64,000 nucleotides of DNA from Terriglobia bacterium. Its GTDB lineage: Bacteria; Acidobacteriota; Terriglobia; Terriglobales; Acidobacteriaceae. A model generated the notes under the pieces. That model searched no databases. It was not told the DNA's origin and saw only the letters and a program-made list of their open reading frames with translations. Positions 27,301 to 34,875 of the stretch are shown here, piece after piece; position 1 is the first letter of the stretch, and each line of letters opens with the position of its first letter. A program made the translations under genes and the position numbers. Location of the stretch: NCBI GenBank assembly GCA_020072585.1, contig JAIQGL010000030.1, positions 1-64,000 of the forward strand, in the 5' to 3' direction.

Positions 27301-28156
27301 TGCCGGCCGCTGAAAACGGGCTGCCCAGGATCGGCGTTAAAGCGCCACTCGGCGCCACCGTCCACGCGTCAGTGATGGAAGACGTTGTACCGCCTTCTGC
27401 GGCGTACAGCAAGGTCCCGTCGCAATTAAAATCCAATCCACCCACAAGCCCAGTGCCGCCCTTGGCAAACGGAGAACCGGTTACTGCTGTCAGCGAACCA
27501 TCAACGCCGCTGATGGTAAAGACTGAAACTGATGCCTGGTGTGAGACAGCCAAAAAACGGCCATCGCCCGAAATCTTCATGCCCACCATGGGCGTTGGCA
27601 ATAAAGTGGCGGTGGCAGATGGGCTCAGTGATCCGTTCACTGCGACGCTGAAGGTCTTGATCGTACCGTTGCTTGAGGCCATCAGGAAGTGGCCGTCAGG
27701 TGTTGCTGCTAATGAAATCCCAGCACAGCTATCCAGGGTCAGTCCCGTGGCAAATGGAGAGCCTGCGACTGCCGTCAACGCGCCGGTGCCCGGTGCGATG
27801 CGAAACACACTCACGGTCTGGTCGCCGCTGTTGGAGACAAACAGAAGGTTGCTCGCCAGATTGGTTGTGATGCGGTCAATGCCGGCGCAGGCAACTGTAG
27901 CTCCAGTGCCGCCTGTATTCACGTTTCCAATCGAGGTGGCTACGCCGCCGGTGTCAACTGAAAATATTGAAATGGTATTGGACACGCCGCTCTGATTATT
28001 GACGTAGACAAAGTTGGTCTGGGCTTGCAAGCCCAGCGGGCATAGCATGGCCAGAATGCACAAGAGTGCTGCGAAAGGCCAAAATGAGCCAGCGACGTTT
28101 TGCTTTCCTCGCATGGCAGGTTCGGCACAAATCAAGTTCGCATCGTGAATGCTCAT
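21398..28156 (-). CDS. Giant exported protein with propeller, DUF11, Ig and 17 MBG repeats
   Basis: A 2252-residue secreted protein. Domains in order: signal peptide (about 1-46), a lactonase/YncE-like beta-propeller (about 47-395), a DUF11 conserved-repeat domain (about 396-510), an Ig-like domain (about 525-620), 17 MBG domains of about 80 residues (about 625-1986, each with YGDxNPxFxG), an Ig-like domain, a further Ig-like segment, and a C-terminal hydrophobic helix with RRKRK plus a lipobox-like LSACGGG region. AAGGAG precedes the ATG. Such proteins are probably adhesive or structural surface proteins; the propeller might bind or hydrolyse a ligand, but no active site is evident. A structured leader lies upstream. 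Confidence 0.9.
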   Translation of the reverse strand: MSIHDANLICAEPAMRGKQNVAGSFWPFAALLCILAMLCPLGLQAQTNFVYVNNQSGVSNTISIFSVDTGGVATSIGNVNTGGTGATVACAGIDRITTNLASNLLFVSNSGDQTVSVFRIAPGTGALTAVAGSPFATGLTLDSCAGISLAATPDGHFLMASSNGTIKTFSVAVNGSLSPSATATLLPTPMVGMKISGDGRFLAVSHQASVSVFTISGVDGSLTAVTGSPFAKGGTGLVGGLDFNCDGTLLYAAEGGTTSSITDAWTVAPSGALTPILGSPFSAAGNDSNVVFLTPDNTILYQSNQGSQDLNSFTVNPDGSLTSIGLANIATGHTPAGMGSDNSGLFLYSADDAFGLAVFNILPGVVPTLVGDTAIAGAGQIQSVAAYPPRSCAHTDLSVTQTASPNPVTAGNQITYNITITNNGPSTASVAINDLLPKASMTFVSCTAGPGGVCDKGAGLNRTITFASMASGQSGTVTLVGSTLSTLLNGDTISNTAASSNSSAVDTNPVNNSATTVVSVSAPQSATNFIVANSTGTYFGTTTLSTTLHRTSNGTAVVGRTITFSVNGLVVGTAVTNATGVATLPNVSLVQNSIPINAGTYVGALSVSFAGDNQFGASSGTSTLTVTKATLTVTTQPATRVYGDANPPFTFVISGFLNNETTAVVTGTANCTSSAGVNTPAGTQTITCSIGTLAATNYIFTFVNGVLTITKAPLVLTGTNVSRLYGDPNPAITGTVVGLKAGDQATATFSSTAVSTSPVGTYPITGVLVPVGGFNVNNYTVTSSGNVTVTPAPLTAAATNVSRAYGDANPAFTGTVTGLKNGDAITGIFSSTADATSPVGTYPITATFSDPGNKLGNYTVVATGVLTVVPASLSATAPDASRLYGDPNPALTGTLVGLKNGDIITATFSSPAVAGSPVGAYPIVASLVDPNNKAGNYTFTSTSGTLTVTPAPLAVAADNFSRGYGDANPAFNGTLTGIKNADNITATFTTTATPASSVGTFSIVPVLVDPTSKLGNYTVLSTNGTLTVDPAPLSVSATSTSRIYGDANPVFAGTITGIKNSDNITATFASTAVAGSPVGAFPIVPTLVDLTSKLGNYTVTSTNGTLTVAPAQLTVTGANASRIYGDANPAFIGSITGIKNADNITATFASVALVTSPVGTFAIVPTLADPTAKLGNYTVISNNGTLTIGAAPLTVTATDATRIYGDANPAFAGTVTGLKNGDAITATFASVATPASNAGTFAIVPTLVDPTSKLGNYAVTSSNGTLTITQAALTVTAGNASRIYGDPNPAFTGTIVGLKNGDNITATVSGADALSAVGTYPLVPVLVDPTGKLANYTVSSTNGALTITPAALIVTAANASRAYGDPNPTLAGTITGIKNADNITATFASVAVVTSPVGAFTIVPTLVDPTAKLANYTVTSNNGSLTVSPAPLTVAGANANRLYGDPNPSFTGTITGIKNADNITATFASAATVTSPAETSPIVPTLVDPTAKLSNYAVTSLNGTLTINPAPLTVTGTNASRVYGDPNPSFTGTITGIRNADNITATFISPATAGSPVGTFSIVPTLVDPTAKAGNYAVTSNNGVLTITAAPLTISAGSATRVYGDPNPAFAGTIVGLKNNDNITATVSGAGAAPTSPVGSYVLVPALVDPTGKAGNYAVTLNNGTLTITPAALSISANNATRLYGDANPAFTATFAGLRNADNITASFTTAATPASAVGAFAIIPAPVDPTSKLGNYTVTLNNGTLTVSQAPLSVTATSASRLYGDPNPVFTGTLSGVKLADDITASFSSAAVIGSSAGSYPIVGTLADPGAKLGNYAVTSNNGTLIVSPAALSVSAADATRLYGDPNPAFTGAINGLKNGDVITLTFSSASPASPIGTYAIVASLVDPGLKAGNYNVSKTNGTLTVTVAALSVTAANVTRAYGDPNPLLNGSIVGIKNGDSISATFSTTAVPASLIGTYPVIPALVDPTAKLGNYSVTAVNGVLTVGQATPVVTVSAVAGQPTTLLQVRVQNAGAILPTGTVQFFDGATALGSPVAIASPTPGAAPEASIQAALAAGNHAISVAYIGDSTYKAVTTSAVNVTVGPAPAFGLVAGTGGTSATIQAGQNATFNIALNPQGFTGTIVFACSGAPAGATCSVSPGSVHVNAASSNVPITVTVSGTQSAGLPHSGYGTLFAFAGVFAGVLFGLRRKRKQVVFMLLAIGLIAGLSACGGGSGPGTPTVRPPTNAVITVTGTSGTQSASINLNLTINH
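22197..26280 (-). repeat. Tandem array of 17 MBG-domain repeats (about 240 bp each)
   Basis: Seventeen in-frame units of about 240 bp lie head to tail. Each encodes a beta strand, then R-x-YGD(A/P)NP-x-(F/L), GxKN(G/A)D, ITATFxSxA, SPVGTxPIVPxLVDP and KLGNYxVTSxNGTLT. Units differ at most positions yet keep length and frame, pointing to old duplication with some later exchange. The first unit (nearest 26280) is the most divergent. The array causes many regularly spaced false frames on the opposite strand. Confidence 0.93.
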
Positions 28157-28174
28157 GACTCTCCTTCGGGGCCG

Positions 28175-28345
28175 CAGCCTCGTGATGACGATCCATTTTT
28201 TGGGAAAACGTCCCGGAAGGGAGTCCGGCTTTCGGGCCGAACCATACGCTTCTGAGGGAATTCGGAAACGGCCAGACGGCGCGCTTACATCATGAGCGCG
28301 AAACCTCGCTGGTGTTTTCCCTCAGGGAGAAGCCTTCGCTTCTCT
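28175..28345 (-). promoter_or_regulatory. Structured 5' leader of the giant MBG gene
   Basis: On the minus strand, between 28345 and the gene start at 28156, several helices can form. GAGAAGC-GAAG-GCTTCTC (28327-28344) is a perfect 7-bp hairpin. CTGAGGGAA/TTCCCTCAG (28317-28325 with 28252-28260) is a 9-bp long-range helix enclosing GCGCT...AGCGC. GTTCGGC-CCGAAA-GCCGGAC (28223-28242) is a 7-bp hairpin. The layout of nested helices before a start codon suggests a cis-regulatory RNA or riboswitch, but it matches no class whose conserved core I can recognise. The rest of 28157-28558 shows no gene. Confidence 0.45.
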
Positions 28346-28558
28346 TGTAAACAGAGCACATTCAGAATCCGTGGTTTGAATTAACGGGGGATTAGAGAAA
28401 GATTAGATTTCATAATATTTTCTGGATCTGGGATTAGTTGTAGGCGGGCATTAGCAAAAATTTGCCTGATTTTATAAAAAGCCTGCCGATCACTGATGGT
28501 TGTGCTGGTGGATGTTATCTTTGAGGCAGCTGGATTCGAACCTGAATTGTCTAAATGA

Positions 28559-30067
28559 ATGTCCATTGAAGTCCTAAAAAAACTTTTCGAGCGGCATTTT
28601 CACTCGCCGGTGGAGCAGGTGCGCCCGTTGCAGGGGCAGCTCGGAGGCTCTGGGCGCACGATCGTGCGCCTTGAAGGCGGCAATCACAGCGCTATTGGTA
28701 TTTTGTACGACGTGCGCGAAGAGAACGTGGCCTTTCTTGAATTCTCGCGGCACTTCCGCCGCTATGGCCTTCCCGTACCGGAAATCTATGCTGACGATCT
28801 TACTCACGGCGCTTATCTTGAGGAAGACCTTGGCGACACAACACTCTTTGAATTTCTTGTAAAAAACCGTAGCGGTGAAGATATTGCGCCCGCAGTAGTA
28901 GAGGCCTATCGAAAAGTTGTGGCCACTTTGCCGCGATTTCAGGTTGAAGCCGGCCGCGACCTCAACTACAAAGTGTGCTATCCGCGGTCCAGCTTTGACC
29001 GCCAGTCGATTGCCTGGGACCTGAACTATTTCAAATATTATTTTCTCCGGCTTGCTGGTATCCCCTTCAACGAGCAGGCGCTTGAAAACGATTTCAGCCG
29101 GCTGACGAAGTTTCTATTGACCGCTCCCCGCGATTTCTTTCTCTATCGCGACTTTCAGTCACGCAACGTCATGCTGCGTTATGGACAGCCGGTCTTCCTC
29201 GACTATCAGGGCGGACGTAAAGGCGCGCTGCAATATGACATTGCTTCCCTTTTGTATGACGCCAAGGCCGATCTGCCTCCCGCGCTGCGCCAGAGCCTGC
29301 TCGATCATTATCTTGAAGCGCTGAAGAGTTACATTGAAGTTGATCGCGAAGCATTCATGCAGCATTATTACGCCTTTGTTTACGTCCGCATCATGCAGGC
29401 ATTGGGCGCGTACGGGTTTCGCGGTTTTTATGAACGCAAAGCCCACTTCCTGCAAAGCGTGCCGTACGCGCTGAAGAATGTGCGCTGGCTTCTTGAGAAC
29501 GCCACCCTGCCTATCGCTCTGCCGGCGCTCACGGCCGCATTCAGGAGCATTGTGGCTTCAGAGAAATTGCTGGCTCTGGCAGCGGAATCAGAGAAGCGCG
29601 GGGCTGCTGTTTCACCAGAGAAATCGCAGGAGCAGGCTACCCTTGCAGATACGCTTACGGTACGGATTTTCAGTTTTTCATTTCATCGCGACGGTCCGCC
29701 CAAAGACGAGACCGGGCACGGCGGGGGCTTCATTTTTGATGTTCGCAGTCTCCCCAATCCCGGGCGCGAAGAGCGCTTTAAGGCGCTTACCGGCAAGGAT
29801 GCGCCGGTGATTGACTATCTCAACCAGCAGGAGAGCGTGCACGAGTATCTGTCTCATGCAGTGTCGCTGGTCGATGCAAGCATCAGCAACTATCAAAGCC
29901 GCGGATTCAAGAACCTAACGGTGTCATTCGGCTGCACCGGAGGCCAGCACCGCTCCGTGTTTCTGGCGGAGCAACTGGCAAAGCATTTGCGCGCGACAGG
30001 CGGAACGCAAGTTGTGCTTCGACACGTTGAGCTGGAAAAGATGGAATTGGAGAAAATCGGCAAATGA
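28559..30067 (+). CDS. AmgK-like sugar kinase fused to a RapZ C-terminal domain
   Basis: A 502-residue two-domain protein. The first part (about 1-340) is an aminoglycoside-phosphotransferase-fold kinase with YLEEDLGDTTLF, the catalytic loop YRDFQSRN (about 196-203) and the metal-binding FLDYQGG, most like AmgK, which phosphorylates MurNAc/GlcNAc at C1. The second part (about 365-500) is a RapZ C-terminal domain: GGFIFDVRSLPNPGRE, TGKDAPVIDYL and FGCTGGQHRSV (about 457-467). In E. coli that domain binds glucosamine-6-phosphate. The stop overlaps the next gene, a MurU-like nucleotidyltransferase. Together they suggest cell-wall sugar recycling with built-in metabolite sensing; the substrate is inferred. 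Confidence 0.88.
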   Translation: MSIEVLKKLFERHFHSPVEQVRPLQGQLGGSGRTIVRLEGGNHSAIGILYDVREENVAFLEFSRHFRRYGLPVPEIYADDLTHGAYLEEDLGDTTLFEFLVKNRSGEDIAPAVVEAYRKVVATLPRFQVEAGRDLNYKVCYPRSSFDRQSIAWDLNYFKYYFLRLAGIPFNEQALENDFSRLTKFLLTAPRDFFLYRDFQSRNVMLRYGQPVFLDYQGGRKGALQYDIASLLYDAKADLPPALRQSLLDHYLEALKSYIEVDREAFMQHYYAFVYVRIMQALGAYGFRGFYERKAHFLQSVPYALKNVRWLLENATLPIALPALTAAFRSIVASEKLLALAAESEKRGAAVSPEKSQEQATLADTLTVRIFSFSFHRDGPPKDETGHGGGFIFDVRSLPNPGREERFKALTGKDAPVIDYLNQQESVHEYLSHAVSLVDASISNYQSRGFKNLTVSFGCTGGQHRSVFLAEQLAKHLRATGGTQVVLRHVELEKMELEKIGK

Positions 30068-30810
30068 AAGCCATGGTCCTGGCAGCCGGCCTGGGCACGC
30101 GTTTGCGCCCACTCACCAATGATCGCCCCAAAGCCCTAGTAGAGGTCGGCGGACGCACGCTGCTGGAAATCACTCTCACGCGCCTGCGCGAATCGGGAGT
30201 TCGCGAAGTGATCGTCAACGTCCATCACTATGCTGACATGATGGTGGACTATCTGAAAGCCGCTGGAAATTTTGGAATGCACATAGAAATTTCCGCCGAG
30301 GACATCCTGCTTGACACGGGAGGCGGCCTAAAAAAAGCCGCCTGGTTTTTGAGCGAAGGTGCCGGCAGCGCAGGGACGCCATTCATCCTGCACAACGTGG
30401 ATGTCATCAGCAACATCGATATTCAGCGCATGGTGCAGTTTCACGTGGAGAAAAATGCGCTGGCGACGCTTGCCGTCCAGGAACGGACAACCTCCCGCTA
30501 CCTGCTCTTCGACGAGCAGCTTCAGCTCTGCGGCCGGAGGGCAGTGAGCGACCAGAAAACTGAAATGGTTCGTCCTTCACAGAAGACGCAGGCATTTGCC
30601 TTTACCGGTATTCATATCATCTCGCCGCGGATCTTTCCCTTGCTGACGGAGGAAGGCGTCTTCTCAATTATTCCTGCGTACCTGCGTCTGTCCGGGCAGG
30701 GTGAAAGAATCATGGCTTCCCCCGCCGACGGCTACTACTGGCGCGACCTGGGCAAGCCGGAAAATATTCAACAGGCAGAAAAAGATATGCGGGAAAAGAT
30801 TGTTACCTAA
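30064..30810 (+). CDS. MurU-like sugar-1-phosphate nucleotidyltransferase
   Basis: A 248-residue nucleotidyltransferase. It begins MKAMVLAAGLGTRLRPLT followed by RPKALVEVGG, the nucleotide-binding signature. It has HNVDVISNID (metal-binding Asp), FTGIHIISPRIF and a C-terminal YYWRDLGKPENIQQAE. The size and lack of a left-handed beta-helix fit MurU (MurNAc-1-P uridylyltransferase) rather than GlmU. Its ATG overlaps the stop of the AmgK-like kinase gene, matching the kinase-then-uridylyltransferase order of the AmgK/MurU peptidoglycan-recycling route. Other sugar phosphates remain possible. Confidence 0.85.
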   Translation: MKAMVLAAGLGTRLRPLTNDRPKALVEVGGRTLLEITLTRLRESGVREVIVNVHHYADMMVDYLKAAGNFGMHIEISAEDILLDTGGGLKKAAWFLSEGAGSAGTPFILHNVDVISNIDIQRMVQFHVEKNALATLAVQERTTSRYLLFDEQLQLCGRRAVSDQKTEMVRPSQKTQAFAFTGIHIISPRIFPLLTEEGVFSIIPAYLRLSGQGERIMASPADGYYWRDLGKPENIQQAEKDMREKIVT

Positions 30811-30817
30811 GCTGGGA

Positions 30818-31771
30818 TCACGCCAGATTCGCGGTTACCCAGGCAACGTCAGTCGGATCGGCTAGCGGATAGCCCAGTTCCTTCCAGCCGCCAAAGCCTC
30901 CCTGCAAAGGCCGCACTCGCGTGATGCCCAGTTTTTGCAGCTGCTGTGCCACCCGGGCACTAGTCGCTTCATTAGGACAAGTACAGTAAAGAATAATCTC
31001 CTCATCCTTGGGCAGAGTATCGGCGCGGCTGGTGACTTCATCAGGCAGCACCCGGACGGCGCCCGGAAGTGTCCGCGGATCGGCCACGGAGTCGAGCGGG
31101 TGACGGAGATCAAGAATCACCATTCTTTCTCCCGAATCCAGCATCCGGCGCACGTCCTCAGGAGTAATGCGTGACTTGTAGAGTTCTTTCAGGAATTTGC
31201 GCCGCCGCGCATATTTGACCCCGATGTTCGCAGCCAGCACGACCAGACTGGCTTCAAACACAATAGGAGCTACGGCGGAAGCAACGTGTGTGCGCTCCAC
31301 CGGCAAATATCCTGCGAGCATCAGGACTAGAATCCATATGGCTGATCCGGCCGTGTTGATGACAAAGAAATGCTGGCGCTCAACCCCTGACAAGCCAGCC
31401 ACAGCCGGCACCACGTGGGATACGCCCGGCAACCACTTGGAAAGAAGCAAAGTGCGGTTGACGCCTCTTTCAAAAAATATTTTTGAACGCCGGACGCAGG
31501 TATCCGGCTCCAGGGAAATGCGGCATAGCATGGAAAGAACGGAGTCACCTTTTTTTCTGCCCAACTCGTACCATAGAGTGTCACCGCCAATGCAGGTGGC
31601 AAGGGCAATCCAGACGGCCACATCAAAACGCAGCTGGCCCCCGGCAGCCAGCGATCCGGCAGCAACCAGGACCGGAGAAAATAACAGGGGTGCACCCATC
31701 CGCTCCAGTAACCCGGAGCCCAGTAGCACAACGTAGGGATGGCCTAGCACCAGATGCAGGATTGATTTCAC
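30818..31771 (-). CDS. DedA-family membrane protein fused to a rhodanese domain
   Basis: A 317-residue fusion. The N-terminal 200 residues form a DedA/SNARE-associated membrane domain with the GGDTLWYELGRKKG and FFERGVNRTLLLSKWLPGVS blocks typical of DedA undecaprenyl-phosphate/lipid flippase relatives. The C-terminal 100 residues are a rhodanese domain: RMVILDLRHPLDSVADPRTL, the active-site loop ILYCTCPNEATS with a candidate catalytic Cys, and VRPLQGGFGGWKELGYPL. The rhodanese would lie in the cytoplasm. The start is GTG at 31771 without a strong ribosome-binding site. It is convergent with the MurU-like gene, 7 bp away. Confidence 0.88.
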   Translation of the reverse strand: MKSILHLVLGHPYVVLLGSGLLERMGAPLLFSPVLVAAGSLAAGGQLRFDVAVWIALATCIGGDTLWYELGRKKGDSVLSMLCRISLEPDTCVRRSKIFFERGVNRTLLLSKWLPGVSHVVPAVAGLSGVERQHFFVINTAGSAIWILVLMLAGYLPVERTHVASAVAPIVFEASLVVLAANIGVKYARRRKFLKELYKSRITPEDVRRMLDSGERMVILDLRHPLDSVADPRTLPGAVRVLPDEVTSRADTLPKDEEIILYCTCPNEATSARVAQQLQKLGITRVRPLQGGFGGWKELGYPLADPTDVAWVTANLA

Positions 31772-31859
31772 GTGGAAAGGGTCCTCTGGAGCTTCCTGAA
31801 TCAGTAAAAGCTGCGTTCTTTTCCTAGTTTAGATACTCTAATGCCTGCGGAGATTCCGG

Positions 31860-33008
31860 TTGCTGAAAATATTTGCGGTATTTCTTGGTGTTTTACTCAT
31901 TTTACTGGTGTTATGGGAGACATTTGAAACCATTGTGCTCCCCCGCCGGGTCACGCGCCAGTTCCGGCTGACCAGAATGTTCTATCGGTCCACGTGGCGA
32001 CCCTGGGCCGCATTGGCGGCAATACGCGGTTCCAAAAAGAAACGCGATTCCCTCCTGAGCTATTACGGCCCACTCTCATTATTATTGCTGCTGGCTTTCT
32101 GGGCCGTCACTATGGTACTGGGATTTGGTCTTCTGCACTACGGGCTGCATGACAAGCTGTCCGGCGCTCTTTTTGCCAGCGACCTTGGCAACGCACTCTA
32201 CCTGAGCGGCACAACATTCTTCACCCTGGGCCTGGGAGATATTCTGCCCGCCTCTCCTTTAGGGCGCTTCATTACAGTGCTGGAATCAGGAATCGGTTTC
32301 GGCTATCTGGCGCTGGTGATTGGTTACCTCCCGGTGCTCTATCAGGCATTTTCGCGCCGTGAAGTGACTATCTCCCTGCTTGACGCACGCGCCGGTTCGC
32401 CCCCCACGGCCTATGAGATGCTGCGCCGGCAGAGCGGCGTACACGGTATGGAAGCCCTCACGGAGTTGCTGCACGATTGGGAGGGTTGGTCAGCCGACCT
32501 GATGGAAAGCCATCTCTCCTATCCCGTACTGGCATACTTCCGCTCGCAGCACGATAACCAGTCATGGATCGCATCGCTCACGGCCATTCTTGATGTCTGT
32601 GCGCTAGCTATGGTCGGTCTGGAAGGCATGTGCCAGTATCAGGCGCGGATGACGTTTGCCATTGCCCGGCATGCCCTGGTGGATCTGAGCCAGGTGTTCA
32701 GCGCTCCACCGAACAAAGACGCCTCCATTAACCGGCTGCCGCCGGAAACCCTGGACGCGTTGCGCAAGGGGCTGCATGCCTCCGGCTTTGTTCTGGCCGA
32801 TGGCGATGAGGCAGCCGAAGAGCTGCGGCGTTTGCGATCGCTCTATGAGCCTTACGCTCTTTCACTGGCAGGATACCTGCGGCTGGAACTTCCTCCGTGG
32901 ATCAAGGGCGCTACGGCAGCAGCAAAAGACAATTGGCAGACCACGGCCTGGCAGCTAAGCCAGGCACAACAACAACAGAAAATTCCGGCGCATGATGATC
33001 ATGGATGA
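31860..33008 (+). CDS. Two-TM-pore ion channel family protein
   Basis: A 382-residue membrane protein with an N-terminal helix (about 2-22), a second helix (about 68-92), a pore loop with FFTLGLGDILP (T122-L-G-L-G-D127, a TxGxGD-type selectivity filter) and a following pore helix, as in Ion_trans_2 potassium channels. A 220-residue cytoplasmic helical domain follows, without recognisable RCK nucleotide-binding motifs. It starts at TTG 31860 with GGAG seven bases upstream; no ATG in frame would keep the first helix. It may be a potassium-selective channel, though the filter is not the canonical GYG. Confidence 0.82.
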   Translation: MLKIFAVFLGVLLILLVLWETFETIVLPRRVTRQFRLTRMFYRSTWRPWAALAAIRGSKKKRDSLLSYYGPLSLLLLLAFWAVTMVLGFGLLHYGLHDKLSGALFASDLGNALYLSGTTFFTLGLGDILPASPLGRFITVLESGIGFGYLALVIGYLPVLYQAFSRREVTISLLDARAGSPPTAYEMLRRQSGVHGMEALTELLHDWEGWSADLMESHLSYPVLAYFRSQHDNQSWIASLTAILDVCALAMVGLEGMCQYQARMTFAIARHALVDLSQVFSAPPNKDASINRLPPETLDALRKGLHASGFVLADGDEAAEELRRLRSLYEPYALSLAGYLRLELPPWIKGATAAAKDNWQTTAWQLSQAQQQQKIPAHDDHG

Positions 33009-33081
33009 AGCGGCTTTTCCAGGTTCCGAGCGAGCAAAGAGAACCCTGTTGTGCGGAGATGCTATGGACAACTCGATTCCA

Positions 33082-34038
33082 TCATCTCCTGATATAACGC
33101 ACCTCATAATCCTTGCCATCGACTCTGCTGACTCTTAGCAGGTAAAGGCTTTCCGCCCACGTTCTTCCTTCATCCTTGCTTTCTTCTTCAAGCCTGAAGA
33201 ATCCAGTTTCAGGATTATTCTTCTGGTCGTCTGGCATTAACGTAATGGTGTTTTCCCGCAGTGTGTAAGCCCCATTGCCGAAGTATGCCTGCGTTGTCTG
33301 CAACACCTGAGTATTGGAAATCCGGTTGTATTGCTGGGCGGCAGCAGCGCCTCCATAGCGGCCATTGGGGGCAAAGGTAAACTGGTCTGAGGCGGTAGCA
33401 GTGGCGATCGTCCAGACTCCAACCAACTTCTTACGGATCTCGGGAACCTCGGCCGGAGGCTTCCAGCTTCTAAATCTCAAACTGTGGAAAAATCTGGGCC
33501 AGGCATTGCCAGCGAGCTCGCCCAAACATGTGCTCACCAGAGGGTCTTTGGAAAGTCCGGAGATAACTGCCAGATAATTGCCCAGCCTGGCTACCATTAC
33601 GAAACCAAGCAGCGATGCATACATGCCCGGCGGGTTGCTGGGTTTACCAATGCCTCTTTTCAGAATCAGATAATCCCATCCCTGTCCTGAGGTGCCGCGA
33701 ACAACAGAGGGCGTCAATGGCGTGCCGCGGCTGGTCTGGTTACGAGGCTCATAGGTCTTGAAGATATCCCGAAAGAGATCATTGGCATCGACCTGCAAAC
33801 TGGGCCCCGCCGGACGCATGGGCCACATGCTGATCAGGCATCTCTCGCCTGTATTGGAGACAGGCGAGGTGAGCACGATTCCATCCGGATACTGTGCGGC
33901 CGTCCATCCTGCCGGGGTGGAGTACAGATATTCACCCAGAGTGGCCGGGTTGCCGCCTTGACCGAAAGCTAAAACGGATCCTGCACTACCCACCCAAAGA
34001 ATAAAGAAGAGCCCGCGACGCAAGCGCTCTGCAATCAT
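33082..34038 (-). CDS. Hypothetical exported protein
   Basis: A 318-residue protein beginning with a signal peptide (LRRGLFFILWVGSAGSVLAFG). The mature part opens with YLYSTPAGWTAAQYPDGIVLTSP and has a C-terminal beta-rich region (LVGVWTIATATASDQFTFAP and onward). This resembles secreted proteins carrying a lipocalin-like 'amount of X remaining' module, but I cannot name a family. GGAGG four bases before the ATG at 34038 selects this start over a frame open to 34128. It is divergent from the isochorismatase-like gene. Confidence 0.75.
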   Translation of the reverse strand: MIAERLRRGLFFILWVGSAGSVLAFGQGGNPATLGEYLYSTPAGWTAAQYPDGIVLTSPVSNTGERCLISMWPMRPAGPSLQVDANDLFRDIFKTYEPRNQTSRGTPLTPSVVRGTSGQGWDYLILKRGIGKPSNPPGMYASLLGFVMVARLGNYLAVISGLSKDPLVSTCLGELAGNAWPRFFHSLRFRSWKPPAEVPEIRKKLVGVWTIATATASDQFTFAPNGRYGGAAAAQQYNRISNTQVLQTTQAYFGNGAYTLRENTITLMPDDQKNNPETGFFRLEEESKDEGRTWAESLYLLRVSRVDGKDYEVRYIRR

Positions 34039-34139
34039 GCTGCCTCCGGAAGTGGCATGTGTTTCGTGGCCCTTGATACGTTTACTGGCTGCGGATTTTA
34101 CCCTTTGAACATCGCGAATACCAGCCATACAATTTCACC

Positions 34140-34733
34140 ATGGTCACTACGCCTATTGATACCGTTACGTACTCTGCATTTGCGCGTCGTCCTCTTCGTC
34201 CTGAAGACTGTGCTCTTGCCGTCATCGACATTCAGGAGAAACTGTTGCCGCCCATCCATGAGAAAGAACGGCTGGTGCGAAATTCGCAACTTCTGGTCAG
34301 GCTGGCTGACATCCTGTCACTGCCGGTGATAGTAAGCACGCAGTACGAAAAAGGCCTGGGGCAAACGGTGGCAGAGATCACCTCTCTTCTGCCTGACGTA
34401 AAGCCCGTGGACAAACTGGAGTTTGGCTGCTTTGGCAATGGCGAATATTGCTCTCAAGTCGGCAAGCTGGCAAACCGGAACACGCTGCTTCTATGCGGTA
34501 TGGAAGCGCACATCTGCGTCATGCAAACAGCGCTGGGAGCCTTAAACCAGGGGTTGAATGTTCACGTTGCGGCGGACGCAGTGAGTTCTCGCACTGAGTT
34601 GAACTGGAAGCTTGGGTTGAACCGCATGCAGGCAGCAGGAGCGGTGCTCTCATCAGCAGAAATGATGATTTATGAGTTGCTGGGCAAGTCTGGAACACCC
34701 GCCTTCAAAGAGATGTTGAAACACTTAAAGTAA
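34140..34733 (+). CDS. Isochorismatase-family cysteine hydrolase
   Basis: A 197-residue alpha/beta hydrolase of the isochorismatase family. The catalytic triad is D30 (AVIDIQEK), K92 (VDKLEFGCF) and C126 (GMEAHICV), followed by VAADAVSSR. Short single-domain members are usually YcaC-like or nicotinamidase-like amidases; true isochorismate cleavage is unlikely without a menaquinone or siderophore context. It appears monocistronic. Confidence 0.9.
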   Translation: MVTTPIDTVTYSAFARRPLRPEDCALAVIDIQEKLLPPIHEKERLVRNSQLLVRLADILSLPVIVSTQYEKGLGQTVAEITSLLPDVKPVDKLEFGCFGNGEYCSQVGKLANRNTLLLCGMEAHICVMQTALGALNQGLNVHVAADAVSSRTELNWKLGLNRMQAAGAVLSSAEMMIYELLGKSGTPAFKEMLKHLK

Positions 34734-34875
34734 AACTTTACCAGCAGGTCAATGTATAATCATGGCTGGTTCAGCAGTCTTTTCCCCTTGTATTCGCGGG
34801 AAGAATCGGCAGTGATTTTCTGAAAGTGTGCTTTATTGCACAGCTACTCTGGATGCGGGGTGTTCTAATCAGTGA

